DNA of 64,000 nt from Atriophallophorus winterbourni (GCA_013407085.1 JACCGJ010011120.1:84253-148252), one strand, 5' to 3'; shown: positions 33,077 to 43,178, numbered from the stretch's first letter. The notes: generated by a model from the letters alone, not told the origin. Translations and numbers: made by a program.

Positions 33077-36000
33077 GGCCTGATCGAGTTTTGTGAATTG
33101 GAGAGGGTGAGTCAGATGATGGAAGAGAGAGTTTACATGGTTGCGTTGATTGGGTCGACTGAGAAGTGGGTGGGGTTGAAGAGAAAAGGTCAACATCCGG
33201 GGTACCACTTGGAGTGTGAACGTCTGGTGTTTCGTCGCAGACTGGTTCGATAAAAGCTGTTTTCAATCGATCAATTGCAACAGTATCTCGAGAACCATTT
33301 CGTTCGATGACGAAGTATTTGTCACAGCGGCTAACGACTTTGAAGGGACCGGTGTATGGGGCTTGCGGGGGTTTGCGCGTATGATCAGTTCGAACAAAAA
33401 CAAAAGAGCATGAATGCAAATCACTTGGTAAGTAAACGTTACGGGTGTATGGGCGAGTGGGGGTGGCACGTAATTGACGCATGAAGGAGCGTAAGCGATT
33501 GACATAGTGGGGAATAGTAATGTCAGCTGCAACGTCAGGGGATGCGATCAATTCACCTGGGAGACGGAGTGGTGTGCCGTAAACTAACTCTGCTGCAGAA
33601 CATCCGAGATCTTCTTTGACGGTAGCACGTATACCAAGAAGGATCACTGGCAGGTTCTCTGCCCAGTTTTCGGTATTACCATGTGACATCAATGCTGCTT
33701 TCAGCTGTCGATGGAACCGTTCAACAAGTCCGTTCGCGCAAGGATGATAGGCTGTGGTTTTGATGTGGTTAGAGCCGAGGAGTATAGTCAACTCACGAAA
33801 AAGGGTAGATTGGAACTGTGAACCACGATCAGTAGTAATAGTTGATGGAACACCGTAATTACTTATCCAGTATTGTAGAAAGTTTTTCGCTACGGTCTCA
33901 GCTGTAATACCGGTAATGGGAATGGCTATAGGCCAGCGGCTGAAACGGTCGACACAAGTTAAAATGTGGGTGAAACCATTAGAGATAGCCAGAGGACCGA
34001 CAATGTCGAGATGAACGTGCTGAAAACGTTGGCTTGGTGGAGGAAAAGATCCTGGAGCACTAAGAGTATGGCGTTGAACTTTACTGCGTTGGCACTGGAG
34101 ACAGGCTTTTGTCCAATTTTGAATATCCGCATGCATGTTCGGCCAAACAAATCGATCAGTGATCAACTTACGAGTAGCACGAATGCCGGGATGAGAAAGG
34201 GAATGAAAATGTTCAAAAATGGATTTCCTAAGTAATTTCGGTACTAAAGGACGGGAATGTTCGTTGGAAAAATCACACGAAACAGTCAAACTGGAGTTGG
34301 GAATGGGAATACGTTGAACTCGGAGGGATGAGGAAGATTGGTAGTGCTGCATGTCACTGTCATGTTGCTGAGCCTCTGCTAGCTGCGTGAGATCGAAGTT
34401 CGATCGACTGAGTGCTGTGAGTTGCATGCGAGAAAATGCATCGGCAACTGTGTTCGACGAAGCAGATAGATAGCGAATGTCACTCGTAAATTGAGAAATA
34501 TAGTCAAGGTGACGTATCTCACGTGGTGAATATCTATCAGCTGTGGCGGACAACGCAAAAGTGAGAGGTTTGTGGTCGGTCCAAACAATGAAATCGCGAC
34601 CTTCGAGCAAATGTCTAAAATGACGAACAGCATAATATATAGCTAACAATTCGCGGCCAAATGTACTATAGCGGGTTTGGGCGGGTTGTAGACGACGAGA
34701 AAAGAATGCAAGCGGTTTAGTAACACCGTCAATACTTTGCTGCAGGACAGCGCTGACTGCTGCTTGTAATGCATCGGTGGCAAGTGAAAGTGAAGCGTTG
34801 GGATTCCTGGACATGTAGGATAACGTAGATGCTTCTTTCAGTGCAGATTTCAATCGCTGAAACGATTCAGCAGCATCTGCATTCATTTTAAATTGTCGTT
34901 CCGTTCCGCGTAACAAATCAGTCATCGGTTGAGCGATGTTAGCACAGTTTGGAATAAATCTTCTGTAATAATTAACTAACCCGAGGAATCGACGTAACTG
35001 TCGAAGCGAGGTGGGACATGGATAATCATTGATAGACGAAATTTTATCAAGCACAGGGCGAATTCCGTTTTGATCGACATGATGTCCTAAGATTTCGAGG
35101 GAAGCGACAGCAAAAAGGCATTTATCTGGGTTAACCACAACGCCGAATTGTGAAAGTCGCTGAAAAACAGCATGCAGATGTTCTGCATGTTCCTGTTGAG
35201 AAGAACTGGCGATCAGGACGTCATCAATGTAGACATGCACAAAAGATAATCCCTGGAAAACTTGATCCATGAATCTCTGGAAGGTTTGAGCAGCATTGCG
35301 TAAACCAAAGGGCATTTTTAAAAATTCGAAAAGACCAAAGGGTGTGGTAATAGCTGTTTTAGGGATATCTTCGTCGGTGACAGGTATCTGGTGATAAGCA
35401 CGCACCAAATCTAGTTTAGAAAACACTGTCTTTCCGTGTAATGAAAATGCGAAGTCATGAATATGGGGAATGGGGTAACGATCGGGAACAGTAACTCTGT
35501 TAAGGGAACGGTAATCACCGCATGGTCGCCAAGCATCAGATTTATTTTTCTCCACCATGTGAAGGGGGCTTGCCCAGGGCGATTTGAATGGCCGGATAAT
35601 TCCCAGTTCGAGCATATGTTCAAACTCACGTTTCGCTACATCGAACTTGTTTGGAGCCAAACGACGGGGCTTGCTAAACACTGGAGGACCACGGGTCACA
35701 ATGTGGTGTTTAACGTTATGTTTAACGATCGCAGCTTGTGTACAGGGTTTGAAAACTTCCGAAAATTCTTTCAGTAAGTCACTGAACGCAGATGGGATGT
35801 CAGGGGTGAGTACACGAATGGTTTGAATAGGGGAATCGCAGGAATTACCAAAGGAGTTAATCTTTGTCAAATTATCAATAAGCTTTCGTTTAGCTATATT
35901 GACTGAAAGATCAAAATGTGAGAGGAAATCTGCTCCCAGAATCGGTACTTTGACATCAGCCAGCGTGAAAATCCATCGAAAGTCGCGTCGTAGACCCAAT

Positions 36001-36623
36001 TCGACAGAAAGTGATCTTTGACCGAAAGTGGAAATTTTCGTGCCGTTTGCCGCCTGCAACGTCATTGACGAAAGGCTCTTGCGTTCCTTAGTGGATGGTG
36101 GGATAACACTAATCTCAGCACCAGTGTCGATGAGGAATCGCATTTTAGTGGCCCGGTCGTTAACGTAGAAAAGTCGGCTCTGAAGGGTGCCAGACAGAGC
36201 TGCCGCGTCTACTGTCTGGCTTCGCGGTCCGTTAGAACGACTAGTGGATCGTTTCTTGGGCTGACGAGGATGATGATTTCGTGCGTTACTACGAGATCGT
36301 GCGATGTTCTGTACTTGCAATGACAAAGAATGGAACATCGATTTTAAGTCTTCAAAATCATTCTGGACAGGGATGCTTTTATGCGTGTCAGTGGTGTGTC
36401 TGACGTGAGACAAGGTAACGCTGTGCGAGATATCGTGAACATCGTCTGCAATGCGTGCCAAGTGCTGGAGACTGGTGTGCTTGTCCATAATGGCTAAGAC
36501 TTTGCGGACGTCTACTGTGAGACTCTGCTGCCATAATTCACGAATGATCTTGTCATCAACAGGCTTGTCTCCTGTTAATTGAAGCATGTGTCGCAGGTGT
36601 TGTGAGGGAGTGTGATCACCCAT
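33033..36623 (-). CDS. Gypsy Pol polyprotein with part of Gag at its N-terminus
   Basis: This is a 1196-residue open frame. Residues 1-110 look like the second half of a Gag capsid ([17 protein letters not shown]). The protease has D-T-G-A at 166-169. RT has Y-I-D-D near residue 460. RNase H has F-G-R-E-L-L-A-I-Y and T-D-H-K-P-L near 680. Integrase has an H-x-H...C-x2-C zinc site near 810-850, a catalytic Asp (D-I-V-G-P) near 872, a second Asp (T-D-R-G-S-Q-F) and Glu (V-E-R-F-H-R) near 967. All catalytic residues are present. No Cys-rich zinc knuckle is seen between capsid and protease. The C-terminus runs into the LTR. Confidence 0.92.
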   Translation of the reverse strand: MGDHTPSQHLRHMLQLTGDKPVDDKIIRELWQQSLTVDVRKVLAIMDKHTSLQHLARIADDVHDISHSVTLSHVRHTTDTHKSIPVQNDFEDLKSMFHSLSLQVQNIARSRSNARNHHPRQPKKRSTSRSNGPRSQTVDAAALSGTLQSRLFYVNDRATKMRFLIDTGAEISVIPPSTKERKSLSSMTLQAANGTKISTFGQRSLSVELGLRRDFRWIFTLADVKVPILGADFLSHFDLSVNIAKRKLIDNLTKINSFGNSCDSPIQTIRVLTPDIPSAFSDLLKEFSEVFKPCTQAAIVKHNVKHHIVTRGPPVFSKPRRLAPNKFDVAKREFEHMLELGIIRPFKSPWASPLHMVEKNKSDAWRPCGDYRSLNRVTVPDRYPIPHIHDFAFSLHGKTVFSKLDLVRAYHQIPVTDEDIPKTAITTPFGLFEFLKMPFGLRNAAQTFQRFMDQVFQGLSFVHVYIDDVLIASSSQQEHAEHLHAVFQRLSQFGVVVNPDKCLFAVASLEILGHHVDQNGIRPVLDKISSINDYPCPTSLRQLRRFLGLVNYYRRFIPNCANIAQPMTDLLRGTERQFKMNADAAESFQRLKSALKEASTLSYMSRNPNASLSLATDALQAAVSAVLQQSIDGVTKPLAFFSRRLQPAQTRYSTFGRELLAIYYAVRHFRHLLEGRDFIVWTDHKPLTFALSATADRYSPREIRHLDYISQFTSDIRYLSASSNTVADAFSRMQLTALSRSNFDLTQLAEAQQHDSDMQHYQSSSSLRVQRIPIPNSSLTVSCDFSNEHSRPLVPKLLRKSIFEHFHSLSHPGIRATRKLITDRFVWPNMHADIQNWTKACLQCQRSKVQRHTLSAPGSFPPPSQRFQHVHLDIVGPLAISNGFTHILTCVDRFSRWPIAIPITGITAETVAKNFLQYWISNYGVPSTITTDRGSQFQSTLFRELTILLGSNHIKTTAYHPCANGLVERFHRQLKAALMSHGNTENWAENLPVILLGIRATVKEDLGCSAAELVYGTPLRLPGELIASPDVAADITIPHYVNRLRSFMRQLRATPTRPYTRNVYLPSDLHSCSFVFVRTDHTRKPPQAPYTGPFKVVSRCDKYFVIERNGSRDTVAIDRLKTAFIEPVCDETPDVHTPSGTPDVDLFSSTPPTSQSTQSTQPCKLSLPSSDSPSPIHKTRSGRRVRWPANLADYAD

Positions 36624-36625
36624 TT

Positions 36626-36955
36626 CTAAACCGTCAAAAGTTTCCGTAGGTTTTGCTCGTCAGTAGATGATGTTCGTGAGATAATGGCGTGTTTAAGTGC
36701 ATCGTACGGATTATCGGCAGGGCGCTTGTAAATTAAATCTGCAACCTCTTTTGCGACTGACGATGGCAACATACCAACTACACGATTATATTGGGATCGT
36801 TGAGTGTTTACGCGGTAAGACTCGAAAAGTGCTTCGATCTGTGCGAACCAGAGGCGAGGGTCGTTCATACCAAAAGAAGGAAGACTAAAGTGTGACATAG
36901 TGTCGGTAGAAATGTCCTCAGATGTCGTATCAGAAAATGCTGATTTAGGATCCAT
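36626..36955 (-). CDS. Gypsy Gag, N-terminal part
   Basis: A 109-residue frame beginning M-D-P-K-S-A-F. It contains [17 protein letters not shown], the usual start of the capsid-like region in this type of element, and ends with L-R-K-L-L. Its stop overlaps the start of the pol frame, which is in the -1 register. Capsid sequence clearly continues in that second frame, so Gag is split between the two frames. This could be a programmed -1 shift or a single inactivating indel; no canonical slippery heptamer is in phase at the overlap. Confidence 0.8.
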   Translation of the reverse strand: MDPKSAFSDTTSEDISTDTMSHFSLPSFGMNDPRLWFAQIEALFESYRVNTQRSQYNRVVGMLPSSVAKEVADLIYKRPADNPYDALKHAIISRTSSTDEQNLRKLLTV

Positions 36956-37040
36956 TTAGTAAATGAAAAATAGATATTACAGCAAAATCAAAATAACTGG
37001 GAGTATATGGTACGAACGAAAATTTCAAAAACAAAAAATG

Positions 37041-37054
37041 TTCGGGGCTCACCA
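37041..37054 (-). promoter_or_regulatory. Candidate primer-binding site
   Basis: Three bases inside the 5' LTR, the minus strand reads TGGTGAGCCCCGAA. TGG pairs with a tRNA 3' CCA end, as expected of a minus-strand primer site. CsRn1-like elements are known for a tryptophan tRNA primer; the match here beyond TGGTGA was not tested. Confidence 0.5.
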
Positions 37055-37057
37055 ATT

Positions 37058-37423
37058 TGTAGCGGTTGATCCAACGGAGATTTCACCACTAACAAAGTAC
37101 GTCTCTGGTTATTGAACGCAATAAACCGGAACACAGTTCGCAACGAATAACAGCATACAAATCCCAGGCAGTCACACACGATATACTTGTCCCAAAGCAG
37201 AACACGAGCGCGGCGTGAATCGTATATTCAAATTGTGTACATATTTACATGTATCATTAAAACAAAACAATAATGAAATATGCAGGGTTATTGTAATAAA
37301 ATATACAATAATGAAAACACCATAATACTCCCTCCCTAGAGCGTTAGAAGAGAGTGAAACGCTCGAAACGAAAACATAGTTAATCAGCGTAGTCTGCAAG
37401 GTTTGCAGGACACCTGACTCTCC
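37058..37423 (-). repeat. 5' LTR of the Gypsy element
   Basis: Upstream LTR in the element's own orientation. The outer boundary is set by the ACTC duplication at 37427, leaving three bases (ATA) whose membership in the LTR is unclear. Confidence 0.85.
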
Positions 37424-37426
37424 ATA

Positions 37427-38082
37427 ACTCCACACTATCATCTTGGTAGTCAGTCGCTCCAGGTTAGCAACGCTGAACGTGACTTGGGAATCATTGTTGA
37501 GTCTAGGTTATCTGTCTCAGCCACCTGTAGAAAATGGCCTACACTGCCAATAGTATGTTGGGTCTCCTGCGCAGAGCATTCAATCACTTTGAGCCACGAT
37601 GTTTTCCTATTCTTTTGAAAGCGTTTCTTCGGCCACATTTGGAATATGCTATCCAGGCCTGGAGCCCGTGGTTGATCGACGACCAAAAGTTGTTGGAGGC
37701 ACCTCAACGGCGTGCGACGAAACTTGTCAGAGTATTGTTCTTCATCCCATATCCCAAACGATTGGAAATATTGAAAATGTTTTCTGTGCAGTATCGCCTG
37801 ACCCGCGGTGATCTTATCTATCTCCATCAGATCATGTCCTCACCAACCCACCCGTGCTTTCCCCTATTCTCCCGCAATACCGAGACAATGCATTTGCGCG
37901 GTCACTCCCACAGACTTTGCTTGAAACAGTCCCGTATCAACTGCCGAAAGTACTTTTTCTCTGTGCGTGTTTGTGCTCTTTGGAACAAATTACCAGAGGA
38001 TGTGGTATCGGCTCCTTCCTTAACCGTGTTTAAACACAAAATCGACTCCTTCCTCCAAGAACTCCATTACAAAATCCCTTGA
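37427..38082 (+). pseudogene. CR1-like ORF2, C-terminal part after the nested insertion
   Basis: Continues the host element. A short stretch reads H-L-G-S-Q-S-L-Q-V-S and D-L-G-I-I-V-E. After a 1-bp frame change near 37531 a 182-residue frame follows, with L-R-P-H-L-E-Y-A-I-Q-A-W-S-P-W, T-R-G-D-L-I-Y-L-H, R-K-Y-F-F-S-V-R-V and N-K-L-P-E-D-V-V, to a stop at 38080. These are the C-terminal landmarks of CR1 ORF2 proteins and line up with the decayed copy at 7485-8040. Confidence 0.87.
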
Positions 38083-38465
38083 TGCCTAGCACGTACTCCA
38101 TTTAACTTTCTGTTTCACTTGTTTACAGGTCTAACGCAACCACGATGCCTCCGTTTCCCCTGTTACCGCCTCGCAAATTCGGGAAGACGCAATTTCCAAG
38201 CGAGTGTGGTCCGCTATATGGCCTTTCCGCCCCCGTACTAGATGATACTCCCTGTTTTATTTTCACCGCACTGTATATAACACCCTGTGGTTTTTTTAAG
38301 CTAAGCTTTTACGCCACAAAAACTATTGCTCTATTATCCTCTTATGACATTCGCTTCATATTTTTCACTTTTGCTTGCTTTATTAAACACCATACCATCC
38401 TGCGGTTATTTTAAGCTTGTACGCTTTTTTACTACAATAAACCATTGTTCCATTGTTCCATTGAT
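38083..38465 (+). other. 3' UTR and short-repeat tail of the CR1-like element
   Basis: Contains ACAATAAACC followed by two and a half CATTGTTC repeats, the type of tail CR1-like elements carry instead of poly(A). Open frames here (for example 38145-38414) have no recognisable protein character. Confidence 0.7.
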
Positions 38466-38649
38466 TAACAAAGTTTGCTACGTGGAGCGTTTAGGTATTT
38501 TTGAAGCGCGTTTTTTAAGTGATTAATTGCCGTTGGCAAATCGTCTCTTCTCATATATTTACTGAGTAAGCTCGAGATGTTGTTTCCGTGATTTTCATTA
38601 AGGACAATTAGGTTTACACAAAACGTGCTACATTTAGATTAAGCTTAAT

Positions 38650-38812
38650 TATGCTTGGTCATCTTCCGCTATAAGCCCTATTTGCCTCCGTTTTCTCTCA
38701 TCATGTATGCTTTTTAGCACGCTTTGTGCGATCCTCTGTACACACCACCCAGTGGTTTCTTACAAGCTATCAGCTTTTATTACCACAATAAAACTATTGA
38801 CTATTGACTTGG
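38650..38812 (+). mobile_element. Non-LTR 3' end with CTATTGA repeats
   Basis: Reverse-complement match to 2868-3005 (blocks AAGCCCTATTTGCC, CATGTATGCTTTTTAGCACG, CACCACCCAGTGGTTTCTTA). It ends ATAAAACTATTGACTATTGAC. Only the 3' UTR is present, so it is a severely 5'-truncated copy. Confidence 0.7.
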
Positions 38813-38929
38813 TTAACTAGGTTGGCTATCCCCCTTTGATACTGATACTGATTTTAGCCTTCTATTTCTATTTTATCAACTTTGGTTAGATTAATCTGTA
38901 TTCGTATACTACAAAATAACAAAAGAATG

Positions 38930-40130
38930 TTAATAAATGCAGCTCATCGGAAAAAACGAATATACTCGGCGGCGATTGCCGTCCACTCGGATGACGGAGA
39001 GTAGCAGCTGAAAAAATGAATCGCCTTCTGCATAATCTGCACAGATTAATAATCCCGCAAACATAAGGCACGTACGGAGAAGACGAAGCACGGAATATTT
39101 ACAGTATATTATATGAAGTTGGTACCAGTAGTCAAACAAATACATGACTATTGTACATGGTGAGTAGCGGTCCAATTTTCCGTTAAAAGCGAATGTCAAC
39201 AGTTTTAGATCAGTTAAGACAGTTAAATGACGGCTTTCTAAAATGTGGCGGAAGTGTTTGATAGACAAGTAAATTGCTAGTAACCGCCGACCGAATGTGC
39301 TGTATTTCATTTGCGCGTTTTGTAAGCGATTCGAGAAGAATCACAGTGGCTGCAACTCGTCATGATCAAGCTGCTGTAAAACGACAAAAACTGCAGTAGT
39401 GAGAATTAATGGACTATCTGTTTTAGGGTTGATGTGCGAGATTTGTACAACCTTCGCCAAGGCGGTTTTGGTACTCTCGAAAACAGATAGCGCTGTAGGC
39501 GTAACATTCAAGTTCGGCTTTTTGCCCCGTAGCGTGCTGGTTAGAGGCTGAAGTATTTGAACACAGGTATAAAACAGCGGTAATCGTTTATCTAATTTTT
39601 CAATCGAATCTGGCATCGGGTATTTCTAAATAGCGGCGACCTTCTCAGGTAGACTGCGTATACCTCAATCGTCCACCGCATGACCAAATATTTATAAAGC
39701 TGAAACGCCAAATTGGCATTTGCTAGGATTTATTACGATACCGTACTGCTTGAACCGACGAAAAACTTGATGCAAGTGTTCAGTGTGCTCATCCTATGAG
39801 CTACTGGGAATGAGGACGTCGTCGATGTAGGCGTATGGTATGAAAGCACAAGCCTGATCCAGGCAAAGTGTAGGCGTAGACGAATGGTAGTCCACGGAAG
39901 ACTTCGTCCATAAAGCGCTGGAACGTTTGTGGGACATTTGCGCGTCATATGGCATCCGTATAAATCCAAAGAGTCCAAATACGGTTGTGATGGCTTTTTT
40001 GGGTGTCATCATCGGCAACTGGAATTCGATTATGGGCTGTGACAAAATCAAGTTTCGTGAAAACTGATTTGCCGTGTAAAGTCAAAGCGGCGTTTATTCG
40101 AGTCATCTTCTCTAACCTTTGCACAACCAA
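38930..40130 (-). pseudogene. Decayed Gypsy pol (RT to RNase H)
   Basis: Minus-strand fragments, upstream to downstream, cover L-T-L-H-G-K-S-V-F-T-K-L-D-F-V (RT, 39945-40130), T-V-F-G-L-F-G-F-I-R-M-P (RT) and A-Y-I-D-D-V-L-I (39815-39835). Then come L-Q-Q-L-D-H-D-E-L-Q-P-L and Y-S-T-F-G-R-R-L-L-A-I-Y (RNase H, about 39250-39310). Frameshifts and stops are frequent. It is related to, but clearly older than, the element at 32711-37426. 38930-39115 is different sequence, also found in decayed form at 13600-13780. Confidence 0.8.
39826..39878 (-). mobile_element. 33-bp micro-insertion with 10-bp target duplication
   Basis: TGTAGGCGTA at 39826-39835 and 39869-39878 flanks 33 bp (39836-39868, starting TGGTATGAAAGCACAAGCC) inside the RT catalytic region of the decayed Gypsy pol. 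Without the 33 bp and one duplicate, the RT reading Y-A-Y-I-D-D is continuous. The same 33-bp sequence occurs in the hairpin at 3231-3263, and related blocks occur near 40750, 41440 and 41932. Confidence 0.75.
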
Positions 40131-40134
40131 ATGC

Positions 40135-40880
40135 GACCTGCAAGGCAGCAGGGAGTTGCCAGAAAGAGGGGGTGTGCACTAACTAACCGTCTACGAGACT
40201 GCTTCGGATTTTTCCTCAGGGTTTTCTCCCGAAGCCTTTCCTGCAATCGGGTATCCCGCGTGGCAGCGGAGGTTCAAAATCAGGGTTTTCCTTTCCTTAG
40301 ATAAAATGCCCTCCCAGGCTACCGAGCTCCATCTGCCCGAAGCTAACTGGTTTTCCAGAAGCTGGACTTGGTTGTCAGGGGCTTCTTCTTGGTATTCCTC
40401 GTATTGAAAAGGCGATTGGCGTCCGCTCGGATGAAGAACATGGAGCCACTGTATCTGTACAGAAATATCAATAGAGTGTGATATTGAAGTGAATACTTCA
40501 AAAAGCTAAGCTCATGATGTCATCTAGCTTACTGACGAAACATCGTACTGTTACAATGCCAGCTCAGCTAACACAGAACACTTAATTTTAGAGCGTTTCT
40601 TTAGTGCTGCTCAGGATAGCTGCTACAATTTACTATAAATGATACCGCTATCTGTTATGTGGAGCAGCTCAACTAGCTAAGAGGTTTGGTAATCTCTAAT
40701 GGTAAAATCAATTAAAAATACCTCCAAGATTTTTAAGAGCAGACTGTCACTGTGCCTATATCAGGCCTGTAATTTCGTGCATAATTACATGTCCGAGCAG
40801 ATGTCCGTTGACCTTCTACTTTTAACACCCTCTTCATGCTTAGCGTTGCTCACATCCAGTGGCAAAATCGCGTTGCTAAA
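40135..40880. other. GC-richer repeat-like segment and spacer, no gene
   Basis: 40110-40440 is noticeably more GC-rich than its surroundings and contains a TATTCCTCGTATTGAAAA block shared with 13605 and, weakly, 38950. The composition suggests an old dispersed repeat. No coding frame was recognised. Confidence 0.4.
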
Positions 40881-40884
40881 ATAG

Positions 40885-41255
40885 ATGTCTACGGAAAAGC
40901 GTTTGAACCAAGAAGCAACGGACTGAGAAAAATGTTGATGTTAGCTCCTTTGCGATTGTTGAACACGTTTTAAGAATGCCTCCTCACCGGTTACCGTACA
41001 GCGCCTTATTCACAGCCTGGCAGAGGCTTGAATAACAATCGGGTGGTCAGCCTATGACGGCGCGCTAAAATAATAAAACGCACTGTTGCGGTAGGTCATG
41101 TCTCGCATATTAGTTTGCTTTGGTTGGGTCGAAAAGATCCTCTCAATTATTGTTATAAATCTTACGCGATGTCTGCAAACCAAACTCAGTTGTGCCAACA
41201 TAGTTTATTATTTGTCATTTTGACCCACTTTATTTTAATGTATTTTATAGGTGCA
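40885..41255 (+). mobile_element. RTE-like element, decayed 3' end
   Basis: Aligns with 1869-2110 and 52230-52560. Shared landmarks are GAGAAAAATGTTGATGTTAGC, a CCTATGACGGCGCGCTAAAA block, and a TTTATTATTTGTCAT-type 3' UTR start. Translation shows L-R-K-M-L-M-L-A only in pieces. Confidence 0.65.
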
Positions 41256-41289
41256 TGGATGTGAAATCGTGCCTTGCGGCTAACACCCT

Positions 41290-42460
41290 GTTAAATTGAT
41301 TGACCACCGGCAGAGAGCTGCATGCTGAAACACGCTGGAGTCTCACTGTCATCTCTATTCTCTGTTTCCTTTCTCATATCTGTTTAGCCCTGGTCAACCT
41401 GACAGTATCTTAGCCGACGTGCAGTTTCTGCCTGCGGCAATTTGCCTGGATAGGGATTGTGTTTTCATACATACATACATACATACAATGTATTTTATAG
41501 AAATAAACAAAACAAGCAAAAACTACAAAAACAATCTGTGTTTACCTTCGTTTGCATATTTCACTTGCCTATTTTTGCACATTTGCTGTCTACATTTCCT
41601 GCTTCATCTTGCTTGGCATTGTCTAGCTGCCGACTTGTGCTTCAAGATAATAATGATAATCCATTCCATAGAAAACCAAGTGCATCCTGCCTCAGGGAAT
41701 CATGGATGGCAATGTAAATTACTTCTGCAAGGGATGGGGATGTGAGCGCCACAATACATTGGCTACTTCTGTACCGTTTAGATAATGTCGTTCTAAATTG
41801 AATTGCCACCGACAGTGAGTTGTATACAGAAACTCGATTTTCACCACCATTTTTATTTCCATTTTCATTTCGCATATCTGTCTAGGCTCAGGCAACCTAA
41901 CTGTAATTTAACAGTCTATGACTTGGTGGTACTTTCCCTGGATCAGACTTATGACTTCATATATACCTGCTACACTGCAGAGTGATATAGATTGGTGGTA
42001 CATAGTTCTTACTAACCAGCTGCGTGAAACGCGTCTTATATGGGAGAATATTTTAGATAGCAATACCTTAACTGTATCACCACCCCAACATTTGAAAACA
42101 CACTTATAATTTGATGTCTAGAATCCTTGAAACTTGGTTGTGCGCGATGTTTACTTTGCAAATCTACAGTGGCCTACTAAATAATTTTTACTAGAATATT
42201 ACTGTATCTCATCGCGAATAGTTATTACCGCCACGTCAACCATTGAATAGTACAGATGTTAATCGAAGTGTGGCTCTCCTACTTCTCTACTTCGGTGTCT
42301 GAGAAATGTCACTCACTTGTTATGCTCCTTGCAATAAGTGTTGAATCAACGAATGCGGATGGGAGCCAGTGCTTTAGTTTTTGGTCGTTTTCTCTTCATT
42401 ATATCTGTCTAGCTTTTGGTAGTATCTTAACCCATCTACAGCCTATGACTACTTAATTTT
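41290..42460 (+). repeat. Three weak tandem repeats, about 500 bp apart
   Basis: Segments near 41330-41470, 41820-41965 and 42350-42450 share a TTTC...ATATCTGTCTAG block followed by GG-AACCT-AC-GTA and a CTATGAC block. The first two continue into CCTGGAT and TTCATA blocks like the 33-bp insertion at 39836. They are diverged, old tandem copies of a non-coding unit. A CATA microsatellite is at 41466-41487. Confidence 0.5.
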
Positions 42461-42533
42461 GCCGTAATCAGTTTCATAATAATTTGTTAAGAACATAACA
42501 AGCACTTATGATCTTTTTACCTATCAATTTTTC

Positions 42534-42551
42534 GCATTTTCGATAGATTCA
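42534..42551 (+). promoter_or_regulatory. Candidate splice acceptor just before the SRP19 start
   Basis: A pyrimidine-rich run ends in TTTTCGATAG at 42546, five bases before the ATG. It could accept a 5' UTR exon or a spliced leader; flatworms use spliced-leader trans-splicing on many genes. No upstream exon was recognised. Confidence 0.35.
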
Positions 42552-42892
42552 ATGAACAAACCGTTGTTGGAACCATTTCATCCATCGCTACCTCACACGG
42601 CCAAAGAGCGTTGGATTTGCATATATCCTTGTTACATCAACAGTCGACGCACCATTGCTCGCGGACGAAAACTTCCTATTGACAAGTGCGTCGATAATCC
42701 GAAACATTCGGAAGTAACCAATATTCTGGGAAAGCTGAATCTGGAATATTTGTTAGAGACCAAGGTATGTCCACACGTTCGATTTAACCTGTCGAAGGTT
42801 CATCCAAGAGAAATCGATTCCACTGAACCCTCGGTATCTTGGAGAATCCGTGTTCAGCTGAAAGATGCTAACGGTGTTCCCATCAACGACCA
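42552..42892 (+). CDS. SRP19: Signal recognition particle 19 kDa protein, exon 1
   Basis: SRP19 binds the tips of helices 6 and 8 of SRP RNA and prepares the S domain for SRP54, so it is needed to assemble the particle that targets secretory proteins to the ER. Residues 21-50 carry the family core: W-I-C-I-Y-P-C-Y-I-N, R-R-T-I-A-R-G-R-K-L-P and a V-D-N-P motif. V-R-F-N-L-S and R-I-R-V-Q-L-K-D-A-N-G follow, as in eukaryotic SRP19. The exon ends GACCA|GTAAAA in phase 2. With exon 2 the protein is 157 residues, against about 144 in human. The ATG is the first in frame near the core motif; a short N-terminal extension is normal. Confidence 0.93.
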
Positions 42893-42927
42893 GTAAAACA
42901 TCCATTTCTGTTTTAAACTTATTCTAG

Positions 42928-43060
42928 GTTTCCCACACGAATGTCCCTGTTAACTCACCTAACGTCGGTGATTACTGCCATGCGGTTACGACGTCCTGCA
43001 ACAGCTGCTTCGTCAACGGCTGTAGACACGGGAAAAAAGGGAAAGAAAAAGCGAAAGTGA
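42928..43060 (+). CDS. SRP19: Signal recognition particle 19 kDa protein, exon 2
   Basis: After a 35-bp intron (42893-42927, GTAAAA...TTCTAG) the frame continues F-P-T-R-M-S-L-L-T-H-L and ends in a lysine-rich tail (G-K-K-G-K-K-K-R-K) before TGA at 43058. The F-P-[ST]-R block and the basic C-terminus are both typical of SRP19. Introns of about 35 bp are common in trematodes. The 3' UTR has an AATAAA at 43173. Confidence 0.92.
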
Positions 43061-43172
43061 TCGTCCACGCTTATATTTTACTAGGCCGTTGTTTTTTCAT
43101 CAATTTTTACTATGTACATAATTTATTTTCTGCTTTACATGTCTACAGCAATCTACTTCGTTTTGTTTGTTA

Positions 43173-43178
43173 AATAAA
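43173..43178 (+). terminator. Candidate polyadenylation signal of SRP19
   Basis: AATAAA lies 113 bp after the SRP19 stop codon, in a T-rich context and followed by a TTTTGGATTTTT run. This is a plausible 3' end for the gene. Confidence 0.5.

Larger units (their letters stand above)
32711..37426 (-). mobile_element. Ty3/Gypsy LTR retrotransposon, CsRn1/Boudicca-like, nearly intact
   Basis: Two direct LTRs of about 366 bp bound a gag-like and a pol frame on the minus strand. The LTRs differ at about four positions, so insertion is recent. Domain order protease-RT-RNase H-integrase marks Ty3/Gypsy. Short LTRs, a 4-bp target duplication and a primer site beginning TGGTGA fit the trematode CsRn1/Boudicca group; this family assignment is from memory and untested. 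It lies antisense inside ORF2 of a CR1-like element. No envelope-like frame is present. Confidence 0.88.
29100..38465 (+). mobile_element. CR1-like non-LTR element, near full length, split by an LTR element
   Basis: Order on the plus strand: leader, zinc-finger ORF1 (29212-30526), ORF2 endonuclease and RT (30556-32710), a nested LTR retrotransposon (32711-37426), ORF2 C-terminus (37427-38082), and a 3' UTR ending in repeats of CATTGTTC (about 38441-38465). Without the nested insertion the element is about 4.6 kb, in the usual CR1 range. It is inactive: ORF1 is split, ORF2 has an in-frame TAA at 31291, a 1-bp frameshift lies near 37531, and there is the insertion. The 5' end is approximate. 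Confidence 0.85.

Noticed and set aside
32711..37426. Endogenous retrovirus with envelope
   Set aside because: Only Gag-like and Pol frames are present; no third frame with signal peptide and membrane anchor lies between pol and the LTR, since pol runs into the LTR.
38145..38414. 89-codon frame after the CR1-like ORF2
   Set aside because: It falls in the element's 3' UTR, between the ORF2 stop and the tail repeats, and resembles no element protein.
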